From Akkermansia massiliensis (lineage in GTDB: Bacteria > Verrucomicrobiota > Verrucomicrobiia > Verrucomicrobiales > Akkermansiaceae): a stretch of 64,000 bases of DNA. The position numbers and the translations under genes were made by a program. The DNA lies in NCBI RefSeq assembly GCF_018847375.1, contig NZ_CP072036.1, forward strand, positions 2,914,001-2,978,000, given 5' to 3'. Under the pieces are notes generated by a model. The model ran no database searches, was not told where the DNA came from, and saw only the letters and a list, made by a program, of their open reading frames with translations. Of the stretch, positions 9,068 to 18,362 are shown in pieces (position 1 is the stretch's first letter; the number at the start of each line of letters is the position of its first letter).

Positions 9068-11983
9068 ATGACAGTTCCTCAAACCCCTGCCCTTCCGTCC
9101 CATTTCAACATAGGCGGCTATAGAATCACGGCGCTTGTAGAAAGCGGTCCGGATTATAACCTGTACCAGGCCATCTCCCCGGAAGGCCAGGCCGTCCTGA
9201 TACGTGAATTCTGCCCCCAGGGCCTCGTCACCCGTGACCTGGCTACCGGGGAATTGTCCGCGGCCCCGGAAAACCGGGCTCAATTCTCCCAGGCGCAGGA
9301 AGCCTTTGAAACCCAGTACTCCGCCAATGCGGAAGGCAAGCTGAGGGGCTTCGGCACCGTGCTCTTCCTTTACCCGCAGGCTCAAGCTCCGGCACAGCCC
9401 CAGCCGGCCGTTGCCCACGCCCAGGCCCTGCGCCCGGCCAAAAAGCCGCAGCAGCCCCAGCTCCGGAAGCCGGTAATCGGCGCCGTCACGCCCGGCGCGC
9501 CGCTGCCCAAGGTAAAGCGCTCCGGCGGCTTCCCCGTCATCACGGTCATCATCACCGGGATGCTCGTCCTCTTCGGCTTCCTGGGATACCAGATCCTCAA
9601 GGACAAAAAGGAACCCGTCGCCAAAACCGTGGCGCCTCCGGTGGTGGTTCCCCCCAAGCCCAAACCCAAGCCCGCTCCGCCCAAGCCGGAACCCGTGGTA
9701 GTTGCCCCGGAACCGGAACCCATCGTGGTAGCTCCGGAACCGGAGCCCGAGCCTGAGCCGGAACCGGTCGCGCCCGATCTTTCCCCCTCCCCGCAAGTCA
9801 TCGCCATGGAAAAGGCGCTGCGGGAGGAAGCCATGGCCTCCAAGGGCAAATTTTCTGAAAAGCTTCTGGCTAAATACCCCCTTTACGCGGAAGCCTACGT
9901 GCGCGACTACGTGAAAAAGCGCGGCGGCACCTTCTCCCCGGACTTTGAAAAATGGCTGAAAAACACGAAGAACAACCGTGAAGTCTTCGCCATGTTCTTC
10001 CCGCCGGACCCCAGCGTCGCCACCAATGTGGCCTTCATGATTGATGAACTGGGCCTGGAAACAACGGAAAAATACAACCAGCTCGTCCTGGCCTTTGCGG
10101 TGGGACGCCGCGAATTCGGCATGGGCGCCTTCGACCTCACCCAGCAGGGCCGCTACATTGACGCCCTGGGCAAGCTGAACGGCTTGAGGTCCTCCGGCGT
10201 CATGCCTCCGCCCGCGGACCTGTACTGCGCCGGCAAGCCCCCCGTGAACTGGTACGGAAACGCTCCGCGCACGGTGGATGAAGAATGCTACAAGAAGGTG
10301 GAAGCCTACCTGGACCGCAAGAAAATCACGCCCAAGCAGGCATGGATCAACAAATACCCCACGGTCTCGGAAATAGGGGACACCGCCATTACGGAAGGCA
10401 ACCTGGCCGGCTTCCTGCATGAATACCTGTACCGCCACGGCCAGCTGAGGCGCAAGAGGGACCCGTTCCCCACCCCGGTGGAATTCTTCACCTACCTGGT
10501 GGACAAATATGAAAACTGCAGCAAGCTGCGGGACGTGGACCACAAGCGCGTGGAATGGACCGGCGTGTCCCTGGAAGGAACGCCCTGGCCGGCCATGATG
10601 GCCCTCTCGGAAACGCGCCCCCTGCGGGAATGCGACAGCGTGTGGGAACGCTACATGGGCCAGCGCGGCCCGACGCGCCTCTGGCTGTACGGCCCCTACC
10701 GCATGGATGACGACAAGGAGCCGCCCATCCTGTTCAGCTTTGACCCTGATCCGGAATGGTCCCGGGAATCCAATGAACGCAAGCTTCATGAAGGCGGCGT
10801 TTGCGGCACCATGTCCCTCATCTCCCGCAACTCCCAGATTGCCCGCGGCATCCCCGCCGCCCCTGCCGGACAGCCCGGCCACGGCAACCTGATGACCACC
10901 AACTTCAACGGCAACGGCTGCTGGCTGAGCGTGGGCCAGAGCGTAGACACCCTGAAAGCCACCACGGGATTCTGGTACTTCCGGGACTCCAAGGCGCCGC
11001 GCACCGGGAATGCGGAATACCAGTCCGGCCTGGCCCTGTCCATGAACATCGACTACGAGAAATTCATCGACAGCCGCTTCGCCATGAATATCTACAAGCT
11101 CGCGGGCGCGAACTCTTCCACGGAAGAGGCTCAAGACCCCTCCGGCACGCTGCCCAGGGAATTCACGCAGACCGCCATGAGAACCGTTCTCAAGGCCAAC
11201 CCGTTCTACACGGAAGCCTGGTACACGCTCTTCAAGCAGGCTCCCCAGGACCTCATGGGGGCCACCAAGATGGTGGATGAAGTGCGGGAAGCCCTTCCGG
11301 ACGGCATGGGCATCAGAAAACTCTGGAAGACGCGCAAATACGTCTCCTCCGTAGGCCGCGGGGACAAAAACGGCAAGGAAATGCTGGCCAACCACGCCAA
11401 GGAATACGTCAACGTGCTCTGTTCCGTGATTCTGGAAAACGCCCTGAAGCAGGAACATGACTACAAAACCTTCCAGTGGGCGGACCTCATGTCCTGGCTC
11501 AAATCCGAGACCAAGCGCAACTCCTACCCGGAACCGCAGGCCGCCTACCAGATAGCGTACGCCAAGGCCCAGGGCACGGACAGGCTCAAGAGGACCGTGG
11601 ACAGGGGCTTCAAGAAAGCCCTCAACTTCTACCGGGATGAAAACAACACCCTGAACGCGCCCAAGGACGTGGACCAGCAGGAAATGTCCTTCTCCCTGGA
11701 CGCCCTGTGCCTGGCCCTTCCCAAGGAAGAGCTGCTACCCTGGATGAAAAACATGGTGGACACCTGCCCGGACGGCTTCAAATACAAGCCCAAGAACAAG
11801 AAGGAAACGAAAATCCACCCCTTCTACAGCACCCTGACGAAGAACTACATGTCCCTGGCGGACGGCACGGAAAAATCCCGCGTCAAATCGGAAATGAAAG
11901 AGGCTTCCAACAGGATTCTGGAGCTCTCCCAGAACAAGAAGGGCGACGGGGAAGGAACCTCCGGACGCCGCCGGAGACGCTGA
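9068..11983 (+). CDS. Large membrane protein with kinase-like N-lobe and Pro-Glu linker
   Basis: 971 residues, function unknown. Residues 9-110 match the same truncated kinase N-lobe as in the protein at 805 (IREFCPQGLVTRD; Arg replaces the catalytic Lys). A single TM helix is near 154-176, followed by a KPKPKP and PEPEPEP linker (about 195-235) that could span the wall. The remaining 730 residues are soluble, helix-rich and not recognised by me; Lys, Trp and Tyr are common and there is no obvious enzyme motif. It is probably anchored in the inner membrane with the bulk outside. The ATG at 9068 aligns with the start of the first paralog. The gene ends 15 bp before the HemW-like gene. Confidence 0.85.
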   Translation: MTVPQTPALPSHFNIGGYRITALVESGPDYNLYQAISPEGQAVLIREFCPQGLVTRDLATGELSAAPENRAQFSQAQEAFETQYSANAEGKLRGFGTVLFLYPQAQAPAQPQPAVAHAQALRPAKKPQQPQLRKPVIGAVTPGAPLPKVKRSGGFPVITVIITGMLVLFGFLGYQILKDKKEPVAKTVAPPVVVPPKPKPKPAPPKPEPVVVAPEPEPIVVAPEPEPEPEPEPVAPDLSPSPQVIAMEKALREEAMASKGKFSEKLLAKYPLYAEAYVRDYVKKRGGTFSPDFEKWLKNTKNNREVFAMFFPPDPSVATNVAFMIDELGLETTEKYNQLVLAFAVGRREFGMGAFDLTQQGRYIDALGKLNGLRSSGVMPPPADLYCAGKPPVNWYGNAPRTVDEECYKKVEAYLDRKKITPKQAWINKYPTVSEIGDTAITEGNLAGFLHEYLYRHGQLRRKRDPFPTPVEFFTYLVDKYENCSKLRDVDHKRVEWTGVSLEGTPWPAMMALSETRPLRECDSVWERYMGQRGPTRLWLYGPYRMDDDKEPPILFSFDPDPEWSRESNERKLHEGGVCGTMSLISRNSQIARGIPAAPAGQPGHGNLMTTNFNGNGCWLSVGQSVDTLKATTGFWYFRDSKAPRTGNAEYQSGLALSMNIDYEKFIDSRFAMNIYKLAGANSSTEEAQDPSGTLPREFTQTAMRTVLKANPFYTEAWYTLFKQAPQDLMGATKMVDEVREALPDGMGIRKLWKTRKYVSSVGRGDKNGKEMLANHAKEYVNVLCSVILENALKQEHDYKTFQWADLMSWLKSETKRNSYPEPQAAYQIAYAKAQGTDRLKRTVDRGFKKALNFYRDENNTLNAPKDVDQQEMSFSLDALCLALPKEELLPWMKNMVDTCPDGFKYKPKNKKETKIHPFYSTLTKNYMSLADGTEKSRVKSEMKEASNRILELSQNKKGDGEGTSGRRRRR

Positions 11984-11998
11984 TTCCCGCCGCACCCC

Positions 11999-13108
11999 GT
12001 GCATCTTTACGTCCACATCCCCTTCTGCCACCGCATCTGCCCGTACTGCGCCTTCTTCAAGCACACGCCGGCCTCCACGGACATGAAGCTCTTCATCCGT
12101 GCGCTGGGGCGGGAGGCGGAATCCCGCGCCGCCGCCCTGTCCACGGACCGCGGGGGGGAAACGGCCACGCTCTACTTTGGGGGGGGAACGCCTTCCATGC
12201 TCTCGGACACGCACCTGGGACGCCTCATGGAAACCCTGGACCGGCTCGTGCCCGTAGACAGGCTGGACGAATTCTCCTTTGAGGCCAACCCCGCCACCTT
12301 TACGGAAAAAAAAGTGCGCTTCTGGCGCAGCCTGGGCATGAACCGCGTCTCCCTGGGCGTGCAATCCCTGGACCCCGGCATTCTGCATCTGCTGGGACGC
12401 GAACACACCCCGGAACAGGCCCTGCACTCCGTGGAAATGCTGAAAAACGCGGGAATGCCCCATATCAACATGGACCTCATGTTCGCCATTCCGGGGCAAA
12501 CCCTCTCCACCTGGGAAGCCACCCTCAGGGAAGCCGTCCGTGCCGGAACGGACCATGTCTCCGCCTACAACCTCACCTATGAGGAAGACACGGAATTCTT
12601 CCGGAGCCTGCTGCGGGAGGAAAAAAGGCAGGATCCGGACGAAGACGCAGCCTACTTTGAATTGGCGGAACACATGCTGGAAGCGGCAGGCATGCAACAC
12701 TATGAAACCTCCAACTACGCCCGGGAGGGCTGCCGCTCCCCCCACAACATGGCGTACTGGAAGGGTGAGGACTACGTGGGCATAGGCCCCGGCGCAGTCA
12801 GCACCATCAACGGCATACGGTACTCCAACACGCGGGACACGGACGCCTACATACGCAGCACGCTGGAAAACGGCCTCCCCCTCTCCGAACAGGAACCCGT
12901 CACCGCGGAAGACTACCGCCTGGAACGCATTGCCCTGATGCTCCGGACGGATGAAGGGCTGCCATTGAAATATATCCTTCCGGAATCCCGCCCCCTGCTG
13001 GAACAATACCGGGAACTGGGCCTGGCGGACATTTCCCCGGAACAAAGGCTCATCCTGAAAGGCCGCGGCCGACTGCTCGTGGACGCCATTGCGGCGGAAC
13101 TGTGCTGA
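11999..13108 (+). CDS. hemW: HemW-like radical SAM protein
   Basis: 369 residues. The radical SAM motif CHRICPYC is near residues 10-17 and is followed by FF, like HemW (CxxxCxYCxF). TLYFGGGTPS near 59, VSLGVQS near 118 and HINMDLMFAIPGQT near 157 are also typical. HemW binds haem and was long annotated as oxygen-independent coproporphyrinogen oxidase; it is now viewed as a haem chaperone. The start is GTG at 11999, because the ORF begins directly with HLYVHIPFC. It sits 15 bp after the giant gene and is probably co-transcribed. Confidence 0.88.
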   Translation: MHLYVHIPFCHRICPYCAFFKHTPASTDMKLFIRALGREAESRAAALSTDRGGETATLYFGGGTPSMLSDTHLGRLMETLDRLVPVDRLDEFSFEANPATFTEKKVRFWRSLGMNRVSLGVQSLDPGILHLLGREHTPEQALHSVEMLKNAGMPHINMDLMFAIPGQTLSTWEATLREAVRAGTDHVSAYNLTYEEDTEFFRSLLREEKRQDPDEDAAYFELAEHMLEAAGMQHYETSNYAREGCRSPHNMAYWKGEDYVGIGPGAVSTINGIRYSNTRDTDAYIRSTLENGLPLSEQEPVTAEDYRLERIALMLRTDEGLPLKYILPESRPLLEQYRELGLADISPEQRLILKGRGRLLVDAIAAELC

Positions 13109-13166
13109 CGGGGGGAATTTTTCTTCTCAAAAGGCTGCGGTTCCCGGCATCCATGGAAGCCGGATG

Positions 13167-13195
13167 TTGAAATAATCAGGCATGAGCCATATTAT
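13167..13195 (+). promoter_or_regulatory. Sigma70-like promoter of the RRM gene
   Basis: TTGAAA at 13167-13172, a 17-nt spacer, then TATTAT at 13190-13195. The predicted start near 13202 leaves a leader of about 125 nt before the RRM start codon. Confidence 0.6.
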
Positions 13196-13327
13196 TCTTG
13201 GCATTTCAATATCCAGAGGATATTCTGCCCTATAGACAATGGTGTCTGCGTATTCGGATTTTAACTTCTAATCCCGGCTCTTCGGGAATGCATTTAAGAA
13301 TAATCAGATCACTTGTCTTTTGATCAT

Positions 13328-13663
13328 ATGAACACAAAAATGTACGTAGGGAATTTGTCCTTCAATTCCACCGAACAGGACCTGAGGGATTTGTTTGGTT
13401 CCCATGGCGAAGTGACTGAAGTATTCATTCCAACCGACCGTGAATCCGGAAGGCCCAGAGGTTTCGCATTCGTCACCATGGATTCCACCGATTCCATGAA
13501 CGATGCCATTTCCGCCCTGAACGGAAATGAGTTTCAGGGTCGCCCCCTGGTTGTCAATGAAGCCAAACCGCAGGCCAACACAGGCGGCGGCGGTGGAGGC
13601 GGTTACCGTGGCAATGGCGGCGGCAGACGCGACAATAACGGCTATGGCCGCAACCGCCGCTAA
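13328..13663 (+). CDS. RRM RNA-binding protein with Gly/Arg tail
   Basis: 111 residues. One RNA recognition motif: RNP2 is MYVGNL near residue 5 and RNP1 is RGFAFVTM near 45. The C-terminal 30 residues are Gly-rich with Arg and Asn, like cyanobacterial Rbp and other cold-induced RRM proteins. It probably binds single-stranded RNA in the cytoplasm. I chose the ATG at 13328; a TTG five codons upstream (13313) is possible. There is no clear Shine-Dalgarno. The long leader and own promoter and terminator make it a single-gene unit, perhaps regulated by temperature as in relatives (inference). Confidence 0.93.
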   Translation: MNTKMYVGNLSFNSTEQDLRDLFGSHGEVTEVFIPTDRESGRPRGFAFVTMDSTDSMNDAISALNGNEFQGRPLVVNEAKPQANTGGGGGGGYRGNGGGRRDNNGYGRNRR

Positions 13664-13761
13664 CAGCGGTAAAATTGCGGGAAGAACATTCGCTTCTTCC
13701 TGATCACCACACTTCCAGTAAGGCCCGGCGCTTTCATGCTCCTGGCCTTATTATTTATACA

Positions 13762-13803
13762 AGGCTTCCCGGGAAAGGCCATTCTCCGGGAAGCCTCTTT
13801 TTA
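13762..13803 (+). terminator. Intrinsic terminator of the RRM gene
   Basis: An 11-bp perfect stem (13762-13772 with 13786-13796) is followed by a T-rich run CTTTTTAT. Confidence 0.85.
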
Positions 13804-13905
13804 TGGCTGCATGGAATCCCGGAGCGCTGCCTGCCCCGTGCGGCCTTTCATCAAGCCAGCCGCTTCACCGGATTATTCCTCACAACGGGAATGTCTTCCC
13901 CCCGT

Positions 13906-14685
13906 TCAATCTATCTGGAACTGGCGCGCCATTTTTTTCAGCCACCAGTCCCGGTGCCGCATTTCATCCCTGCTGCGTTCCAGTTCCCGGAGCTCGCTGC
14001 CGCGCAGCCCTCCCTTCATGTACCGTTCATCCAGCTTGCGCGCCTCCACCCGCGTATCCTTCCGCAGGGCCTTGTAAAACTGGGCTCCCGTTACCAGTCC
14101 GCTGGCGGCTCCCCCCTGGCCCACCAGGTTCATGTAAAGCTTCCTCAGCCTGTTGTAATCCTCCACCACCCGGTTGTATTTCAAAGCGGCGTACTGGTAG
14201 CGTTCCTTCCAGTCCTCCGGACCGGGATTGACCAGGCGGTCCTCCACGGAGCCGGGTTCCGGCGCGGGAGCCGGGGGAGCCTGCCCGCGGGAAGGCAGCG
14301 GCGTAAGCGGCGGAGGCTGGGGAACGGGGCGACGGCTCGTCCCGGGAATGCCATTGCCCGTCATGGAAAGGGGGGAACGTTCCGTCAGCAGGCTGTCCAT
14401 GCGCATCTGCTCCAGCGTTTCCAGCAAATGGGCACGCTCCTTTTGCAGGGAAGCATTCGCATCGCGTTCTTCTGAAAGCGACTCTTTCAGCGTCCGCATG
14501 CCGCCGGACATTTCCGAATAAATCAGCGCATACGCCCCGATGCACCCCAGCAGAAAGCCCAGGCCCAGCATGATTCCCCTCTCCCGCCACGGTCCGGGAC
14601 TGCGTTCCGGAGCCGGTTCCGGAACGTCCGGCTCCGGCTCATGGGAAACAGTCAGGTAGTGTTCCAGCGGGCCCTCGTCAGGCAT
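13906..14685 (-). CDS. Membrane-anchored coiled-coil protein of unknown function
   Basis: 259 residues. The N-terminal 35 residues are acidic and Pro-rich. One TM helix is near 38-58 (GIMLGLGFLLGCIGAYALIY), then a heptad-like coiled coil (about 60-95), a Pro-rich linker (105-145) and a helical, charged C-terminal half. It has the shape of an inner-membrane protein with an extracytoplasmic or cytoplasmic rod. It follows serS by 36 bp on the same strand, so it may share its transcript. I do not recognise a family. Confidence 0.75.
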   Translation of the reverse strand: MPDEGPLEHYLTVSHEPEPDVPEPAPERSPGPWRERGIMLGLGFLLGCIGAYALIYSEMSGGMRTLKESLSEERDANASLQKERAHLLETLEQMRMDSLLTERSPLSMTGNGIPGTSRRPVPQPPPLTPLPSRGQAPPAPAPEPGSVEDRLVNPGPEDWKERYQYAALKYNRVVEDYNRLRKLYMNLVGQGGAASGLVTGAQFYKALRKDTRVEARKLDERYMKGGLRGSELRELERSRDEMRHRDWWLKKMARQFQID

Positions 14686-14721
14686 GGGCTTGATTCAGGG
14701 TTGGGACGTGAAAATGCCGGT

Positions 14722-16002
14722 TCAGCCCTGTTCCGGGCGGATGCTGTCCGCGCCGAAGTACGGCACGAGCGCTTCCGGAATGCGGATGGAGCCGTCCGGC
14801 TGCTGGCAGGTTTCCAGCAGGGCTACGTACAGGCGCGGCAGAGCCGTGCCGGAACCGTTCAGGGTGTGGCAGAACTGGTTCTTGCCGTCCGCGTCCTTGT
14901 AGCGCAGGCGCATGCGGCGCGCCTGGTAGTCCGTAAAGCAGGAGCAGGAGGAAACCTCCAGATACTGCCCCTGGCCCGGAGCCCATACTTCAATGTCATA
15001 CGTCTTGGCGGAGGAAAAGCCGAGGTCGCCCGTGCAAAGTTCAATCACGCGGTAGTGAAGCCCCAGCTTCTGAAGAATGGATTCCGCATGGCTGCGGAGC
15101 ACTTCCAGCTCCCGGAAGGAGTCTTCCGGCTTCAGAATCTGGACCAGCTCCACCTTGTCAAATTGGTGGACGCGGATCATGCCGCGGTTGATGCGTCCGG
15201 CGCTCCCGGCTTCCCGGCGGAAGCAGGGCGTGTACGCGGCCATCTTGATGGGCAGCTCGCTTTCCTGTAAAATGGTGTCCCGGTACAGGTTGGTCACGGG
15301 CACTTCCGCCGTGGGAATCAGGAACATCTGCTGGTCTTCCGTGCCGTACATGTCTTCCTCAAATTTGGGGAGCTGCCCAGTGCCTTCCATGCACTCCCGC
15401 TTGACCACAAAGGGAACGCCCACTTCCTGATAGCCGTTCTCCCCGGTCTGCGTGTCCAGCAGGAAGTTGATCAGGGCGCGTTCCAGGCGCGCGCCCGCCC
15501 CACGGTATACCACAAAGCCGGAGCCCGTGATCCGCGCGCCGTCTTCAAAGGAAATCATGCCCAGGTTCGCGGCCAGCTCCACATGGTCCTTCGGGTTCTC
15601 AATGGCGGGTTTCTCTCCCCACAGCTTGACCTCCGGGTTGGCCGTTTCATCCGCGCCAACGGGGCATTCCGGATGCGGCAGGTTGGGAATGTTCATCAGC
15701 AGGGAGGTGAGCTGGGCGGAATTCTCTTCCGCCAAGCGGTCCAGCTCCCGGATGCGGTCCCCGATTTCGCGCACGCGCGCTTCAATGGAGGAGGTGTCCT
15801 CCCCCTTCTTCTTGAGCATGCCGATCTGCTTGGAGGTGGCATTGCGCTCGGACTGCAAGGCCTGCTTTTCCGTTTCGGCATTGCGGCGCGCTTCATCGCA
15901 CGCCAGAACGTCATCAACAAGCTTCCACGCGTCGCCGCTGCGGGGCTTCAAACGCGCTTTCACTCCTTCCGGATTTTCTCGTATTACACGGATGTCGAGC
16001 AT
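14722..16002 (-). CDS. serS: Seryl-tRNA synthetase
   Basis: 426 residues, normal length. It charges tRNA-Ser (and tRNA-Sec where present). The N-terminal arm is the expected antiparallel coiled coil (about 30-100). The class II motif 2 FRREAGSAGR is near 265, and motif 3 GSGTALPRLYVALLE lies near 385. The start at 16002 (MLDIRVIRENPEG) matches the family; an upstream in-frame ATG at 16107 is rejected. It is divergent from the small broken gene at 16159. Confidence 0.97.
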   Translation of the reverse strand: MLDIRVIRENPEGVKARLKPRSGDAWKLVDDVLACDEARRNAETEKQALQSERNATSKQIGMLKKKGEDTSSIEARVREIGDRIRELDRLAEENSAQLTSLLMNIPNLPHPECPVGADETANPEVKLWGEKPAIENPKDHVELAANLGMISFEDGARITGSGFVVYRGAGARLERALINFLLDTQTGENGYQEVGVPFVVKRECMEGTGQLPKFEEDMYGTEDQQMFLIPTAEVPVTNLYRDTILQESELPIKMAAYTPCFRREAGSAGRINRGMIRVHQFDKVELVQILKPEDSFRELEVLRSHAESILQKLGLHYRVIELCTGDLGFSSAKTYDIEVWAPGQGQYLEVSSCSCFTDYQARRMRLRYKDADGKNQFCHTLNGSGTALPRLYVALLETCQQPDGSIRIPEALVPYFGADSIRPEQG

Positions 16003-16158
16003 AACGCGCACAGCTTGCACTCCATCCCTCCGCCACGCAAGCCAAATGAACGGGCTCTTATGGAAAAATTTCCCCGTTTCCATCCCCCGCCAAGACACGT
16101 GCAGCACTTGTAACCTGCTTGTAACTTTTTATCCCGCAAACCTTGATATATTGAATGA

Positions 16159-16763
16159 ATGATTTCACGGCTTTTACCCATTTGTTTAACAGCTTTCACC
16201 TTGTGCGGAACACCCGGTTCTGCCTCTCAGGAAACAGAAACGGTTCCGGAAAGTTACATTTTCCTACTTCCTCCCGCACAAATTATGACGGCCCCCTCCG
16301 GACAGGAAAAGCTGGCGAACAAGTTTCGTCCCGATTTGATGTCGCCAGTCTTCCTCGTTTACAGAACAGGAAGCAGGAGAGAAAATTCTGAGAGGCAATG
16401 GCAATCTTCATTTTATTACGGCGTCAGTTTCAACATAGCGAAGGATTTTCCCAAAGATGCTCCGGAGATAGCCTGCATCATCCACCGTTACGGAGACAGC
16501 CTTTACCATGAAGAGATTTTCTTTTTCCAGAGGATGGTGAAGAACCCGGATTCATGGAGAAAAATTTTCCATGTTGATCTGAATGATTCCTTCATGCCGT
16601 GAGGCGGACCATTCGCGCCCGTCTGGCCGCGCTCACGCCAGATTCCATCATTATTCCTGTGGAATCCGTACGGAGCGGAAAGCCTCTGGGGAGGATCGAG
16701 TACCGCTTCCGTCTGAAAGACGGCCTCTATCAAACCCGCTCCCTTTTCATCACGGAAGACTAA
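16159..16763 (+). pseudogene. Small secreted protein gene, probably frameshifted
   Basis: The first ORF (16159-16602, 147 residues) begins with a signal peptide (cleaved near GSA, residue 22) and ends DLNDSFMP. A second frame reads on without a stop, either from the sequence around 16585 or from a GTG at 16599, to TAA at 16761-16763. It gives about 54 residues of protein-like sequence (RTIRARLAALTPDS, GRIEYRFRLKDG). Shifting frame near 16584-16592 would give one protein of about 200 residues. It could also be two overlapping genes. No family is recognised. Confidence 0.55.
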
Positions 16764-16843
16764 TTCAGTTCTACGTCAGATCTGCCAAAAAATCGCTGTT
16801 TCTTCGAATTAGTTTGACCAAGTATTGCATAGGTGTTCATGTT

Positions 16844-17815
16844 ATGAACATGAATACAAAGAATTCTGATATATTCGAAAAAGCAAAAGAAGGCAGGACG
16901 ATGGAAGTTACGTTATGGTGTGTTTGTGTGACTCTGATCTGTGTTGCTTATGGGTTCCTTTGCATATGGCTACTTAACGACCAAAACAGAAGTTCTTTTG
17001 GTGATATGTTTGGAGCACTGTCGGCTTTGTTTACCGGGTTGGCTTTTGCCTTGATGATTATCACGCTCAAAATGCAGAGGAAGGAGCTTGAATATCAACG
17101 ACAGGAACTCATCCAAACAAGAAATGAAATTAAAGGACAGAAATTCGAAACAGGTTTTGCTCCAAGGTTAAGTAATTTTCTCAGAGAAAAAGAACAGGGT
17201 AGGAAAAAATTGGAGAAAACGTGTAATGATATCAATCTTCTTTTGAAGCAATGCCTTTGTTTTTATGTGGAACTAAACATTACTGATGAGGCAAAAACTT
17301 TACTAGATAGCATGGTTGACGGCATTGGGGACGATTACACGTTATCAAAAAACAGTAATGAGCTGCAAACACTCAAGGAGCAATATTGCATAGGAAATAT
17401 TGACCGATACAAATTATTTAAAAAGGACGATGACAGATGGAACCTTGATTTAATATCGAAACTGATTATAGAGAGAATGCTACTATTTGTATATGACTAT
17501 AGATCGCTCGTTTATTCGTATTTATCAATTTTTCTTTATATAGATGCTTCTGAATTATCAGATGAAGATAAAATTTATAATTTCAATTTTGTGAATAATA
17601 TATCAGATCGATATACAAGAAGTATGGTTTGGTATTATTGCCAAATAGCTGATCAAAAGGACTTCATTAATGCATATAAGTTAGTTTATTCGTACTTCTT
17701 TTATGATGTCAAAGAGAAAAGGAAAACATTTAGTAATTGGGGCGGAATGAATGAAGAAAAGGTGACTCCATTAACGTCGCTATTTTTAGATTGGAAGCTT
17801 TGTACTAATGACTAA
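16844..17815 (+). CDS. Putative phage abortive infection membrane protein (PutAbiC-like)
   Basis: 323 residues. Two TM helices near 21-44 and 52-74 are separated by NDQNRSSFGDMFGA; the second carries FGALSALFTGLAFA, the hallmark of PutAbiC proteins (compare FGDxFGALNALFSGLAFAG). A coiled coil (75-105) rich in Gln, Glu and Arg follows (MQRKELEYQRQEL). The C-terminal 200 residues are helical, aromatic and Lys-rich and are not otherwise recognised. Family members are linked to abortive infection, but the mechanism is not established. Base use is strikingly AT-rich against the GC-rich surroundings, a sign of transfer. I chose ATG 16844; the open frame upstream to 16583 belongs to the remnant before it. 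Confidence 0.65.
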   Translation: MNMNTKNSDIFEKAKEGRTMEVTLWCVCVTLICVAYGFLCIWLLNDQNRSSFGDMFGALSALFTGLAFALMIITLKMQRKELEYQRQELIQTRNEIKGQKFETGFAPRLSNFLREKEQGRKKLEKTCNDINLLLKQCLCFYVELNITDEAKTLLDSMVDGIGDDYTLSKNSNELQTLKEQYCIGNIDRYKLFKKDDDRWNLDLISKLIIERMLLFVYDYRSLVYSYLSIFLYIDASELSDEDKIYNFNFVNNISDRYTRSMVWYYCQIADQKDFINAYKLVYSYFFYDVKEKRKTFSNWGGMNEEKVTPLTSLFLDWKLCTND

Positions 17816-18362
17816 GGATTGTTATCATACTTTTGATCATTCTTCTTTTTCGTATCGCAAATTAGAACAAGGCATTTTTTTCATTCCATGGGCTCTGCAT
17901 CAAATCTGCAGGAAAAAGGCTACCGTAGCTTCAAAACAAACAAGGAGACCCATTCCCAGCACTGGCTTGTAACACTCGTTACAAACAACAACCTATGTTG
18001 CAAAATGCAAGGAATAGATCGTCAAGAAATCCAAGATTGACAATTCCTCTATTCGAGTCGAGCCTAGAATTGATGCGAGATGTCGTTTTTCCTGCCCAAA
18101 ATGTCATAAGTCTACCCTGAATCATTCCTGTCGCGATATTTATGTTCGTGATCTTCTCTTGTTTCTCTTCCCGTCATTTTGCTCTGTCGTGTCGTTCAGG
18201 GAGCGTGTCCCAAATGTGGTGGGTATTTTGAGGCAAGCAATGCTTTTTTCTTCTTGCTTCCCTTTTCCTCGGCGTCCTGAATCATGAGGCAACACGCTAA
18301 TCCACGACCACTCACATTTGTACTTGAAAGGGCCGGAGAAGGGATAGTAATATGAATATACT
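17816..18362. other. 547-bp AT-richer intergenic stretch with possible transposase remnant
   Basis: No intact gene. A small perfect hairpin lies at 17967-17984 (arms TTGTAAC/GTTACAA, loop ACTC). A + frame between about 18055 and 18285 has no start but encodes a CPKC...HSC zinc-finger-like stretch followed by DIYVRDLLLF, faintly like the N-terminus of ISL3-type transposases. Possible -35/-10 elements for the next gene are TTGAAA 18324 and TAATAT 18348. Confidence 0.4.

Noticed and set aside
16583..16843. Extension of the PutAbiC-like gene to an ATG at 16583
   Set aside because: The extra 87 codons overlap the coding-like frame of the previous small gene and have higher GC; TM and coiled-coil order fit a start at 16844.
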